From Epichloe hybrida (Eukaryota; Ascomycota; Sordariomycetes; Hypocreales; Clavicipitaceae), in the NCBI GenBank assembly GCA_019022495.1, contig JAFEKR010000008.1, forward strand, positions 1,364,001 to 1,428,000: DNA of 64,000 nt. Direction: 5' to 3'. A program made the position numbers and the translations under genes. The notes beneath the pieces are model-generated. The model did no database searches. It saw only the letters and a program-made list of their open reading frames with translations, and was not told where the DNA came from. How positions within the stretch are numbered: position 1 is the first letter of the stretch; each line of letters begins with the position of its first letter. Positions 62,279 through 64,000 of the stretch are shown here, piece after piece.

Positions 62279-63110
62279 AGTTAGGGTAATATATACTATT
62301 TAAAATAAATAACTTCTTATTTAATATTAGGGATATTATATTAATCTTACTAGGAGTTTATAGCTAGTGTATATATTTACTAGTAGTAGCTATAACTATA
62401 AATATTATAATTCCTAGATTAACTATATATAGTATATAAATTACTTAGGGGTCTAGGGCTAATATAAAAAAGGCTTACTTTCCCTTACTTCTATATACTT
62501 TTCTTCCCTTTATATTTTCCCTTAGTATTATAAGTTACTTTTACTTATAAGCTAGTAGCTTTATAGCTTCTCTTATAGTAATTACTAATATCCTATAGTG
62601 TTACTTTATTATCTATATCTATCCTTATTTAAAATATCTAAATCCTCTTAAATACTAAAATATTAGTAGCTTACCTTTTACCTATAAGTTTCTTATAGTA
62701 TATTACTACTAACTTACTAGTAATTAATAATATTTTTAATATAAGTAACTACTTTACTACTACTATTTTCTTTTATTTTAAAGACTCCTATAATATTCCC
62801 TTTAAAGTTTTCTAGTAAGAAATATTTAGCTTTTAAAATTTCTATATAAGTATAATATCTAAGTCCCCCTAGCGCTTACCTTACTAACTTATAGCTAGTA
62901 ATACTAGTAAAATAAAAATTCCTTATATTTACTATATATAGTAAGTTATAATATAAGCTATTATACCTAAAGATAGTAATAGTATAAAGCTATAATATAT
63001 TATTAAGGGTAAAACTATTTTAACCTAATATACTAATTCTCTAAGTATAACTTTACTACTATCTTACTATATATTACTCCTAACTTATATAAATAACTTA
63101 ATAAAATATG
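62279..63110 (-). repeat. Long inverted repeat, right arm piece 4
   Basis: 832 bp, reverse complement of about 39711-40540. Carries the upstream part of the unknown frame on the minus strand. Interrupted at 63111 by Copia-D3, so the arm may continue beyond the window. Confidence 0.88.
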
Positions 63111-63367
63111 TGTTAATTCCTTCGGATCTTCATCGGTTCAATCGTGGCCAAAGACTAGACTAATTATAGGTCTGGCGCGATGCACATTATATAATTAGCT
63201 GCATTAATTCGCCACCCCCTTTTATGCCCTATATATAGATTTTGCCTACTTTTCTAGCATCTAGACTTTCCCTCTCTTCTCCCTTTTTCCTAGCTAGAAA
63301 ACTAACTATTATTAACTTTAATTTATATAGGATTTATTACTTACGTAAGACCTTAGTGTAACTAATA
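63111..63367 (+). repeat. Copia-D3 5' LTR
   Basis: 257 bp, TGTTAATTCCTTCGG to GTAACTAATA, followed by the conserved CTAATTAGTAGTTAAC. Confidence 0.92.
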
Positions 63368-64000
63368 CTAATTAGTAGTTAACTTTATAACTATAGATAA
63401 GCTAGGTATTATAAAAAGAGATATTTTTATAGACGCTACTGCTACTACCCCTTATTATACCATAATGGTTATTATAGTAAAGAGGCATAACTACATAAGT
63501 ATGCTAAAGGAAGAGACTAGAATCCTAGTTGCGGGCTTATTAGGCTTCTAAGGAATTAATCTATTAACCCTTAGGCTTAGGGATATAACTTTATTATATC
63601 TATCTAGGATATTGTTGTTAATTATTAATTCTATTGTCTATCACGAGAAAACTAACTAAATAACTAAATCTATTGCCGCAAGGTATTTATTTTAAACCTA
63701 ATATTAAATAACCTTAGCTAAGCTAGCTAATATATCTATAACTTCTCTATAAATATTCCCTTTATCTAATAGACCTTTAATTTATTTGTATAATTATCTA
63801 TAGCTTATTTTTTTTTTTTGCCCCCTTTATTATTAGTGCTATTTACCTTATACTTATTAGTAAGAAAGAGAGATTACCTCCTTCCCTTTTTCTTATAAAA
63901 AATAGGAAGTGGCAATTCCTGTTATTCCCTTATTACTTTTCCTATTATTTTCTAGTTACTTTTGGAACTTATATTACTTTTTTTATCTTTATTAATTTAT
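63368..64000 (+). other. Copia-D3 leader, no gene
   Basis: AT-rich 5' leader matching the complement of D1 47630-48264. Gag would begin beyond the window end. Confidence 0.7.

Larger units (their letters stand above)
63111..64000 (+). mobile_element. Copia-D3, 5' end only
   Basis: It starts with a family-D LTR and leader in + orientation and runs off the window. It matches the complement of the 5' ends of Copia-D1 and D2. The target duplication should be ATATG (63106-63110), but the other side is not visible. Confidence 0.92.

Overview
The window looks like an AT-rich, gene-free block of a filamentous ascomycete genome, a graveyard of transposable elements degraded by repeat-induced point mutation (RIP). 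Almost every base belongs to a recognisable element. Reading frames are broken mainly by TAG and TAA at positions where related elements carry Gln or Trp. Where I compared LTR pairs, the differences were mostly C/T and G/A transitions, and TpA is very common. Only the Copia-B element, the LINE and parts of the LTRs keep near-normal base composition. I found no intact host gene, tRNA, rRNA or CRISPR. The species cannot be named from the sequence.

Left half (1-38910): a decayed Ty3/Gypsy element on the + strand, with protease, RT, RNase H, integrase and chromodomain, runs through the region in five pieces: 1-1259, 16261-16460, 28815-29615, 30123-32009 and 38819-38910. It is split by four insertions, each with exact target-site duplications. 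(i) Copia-A1 (1260-16255) carries a hAT-like element (hAT-1, 7851-16033) in its 3' LTR, and hAT-1 carries Copia-B (8270-14544), so nesting is four layers deep. (ii) hAT-2 (16461-28806) carries the deleted element Copia-E (16694-20165) and a full-size LINE (21262-27830). (iii) A 5'-truncated LINE copy lies at 29616-30108. (iv) Copia-A3 lies at 32010-38813, on the minus strand. Removing the insertions rejoins the Gypsy reading frame.

Right half (38911-64000): after an unassigned stretch comes a long inverted repeat. Its left arm is about 39711-41110 and its spacer 41111-41373. Its right arm starts at 41374 and is cut into four pieces by Copia-D1 (41762-48520, minus), Copia-A2 (48606-55408, plus) and Copia-D2 (55515-62273, minus). 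Copia-D3 (63111 to the window end, plus) interrupts it again. Joined up, the right arm is about 1.4 kb and matches the left arm almost without gaps. Each arm holds a RIP-broken open frame of a protein I do not recognise, the two copies lying tail to tail.

The four Copia LTR families (A about 307-309 bp, B 231 bp, D 256-257 bp, E 296 bp) share the sequence just inside the 5' LTR, a purine tract ending in CTAG before the 3' LTR, the order gag-protease-integrase-RT-RNase H, and an AT-hook-like basic patch in at least families B and D. The most novel items are the two-copy, apparently non-coding hAT-like family built from TATTG pentanucleotide arrays, and the split long inverted repeat with its unidentified frame.
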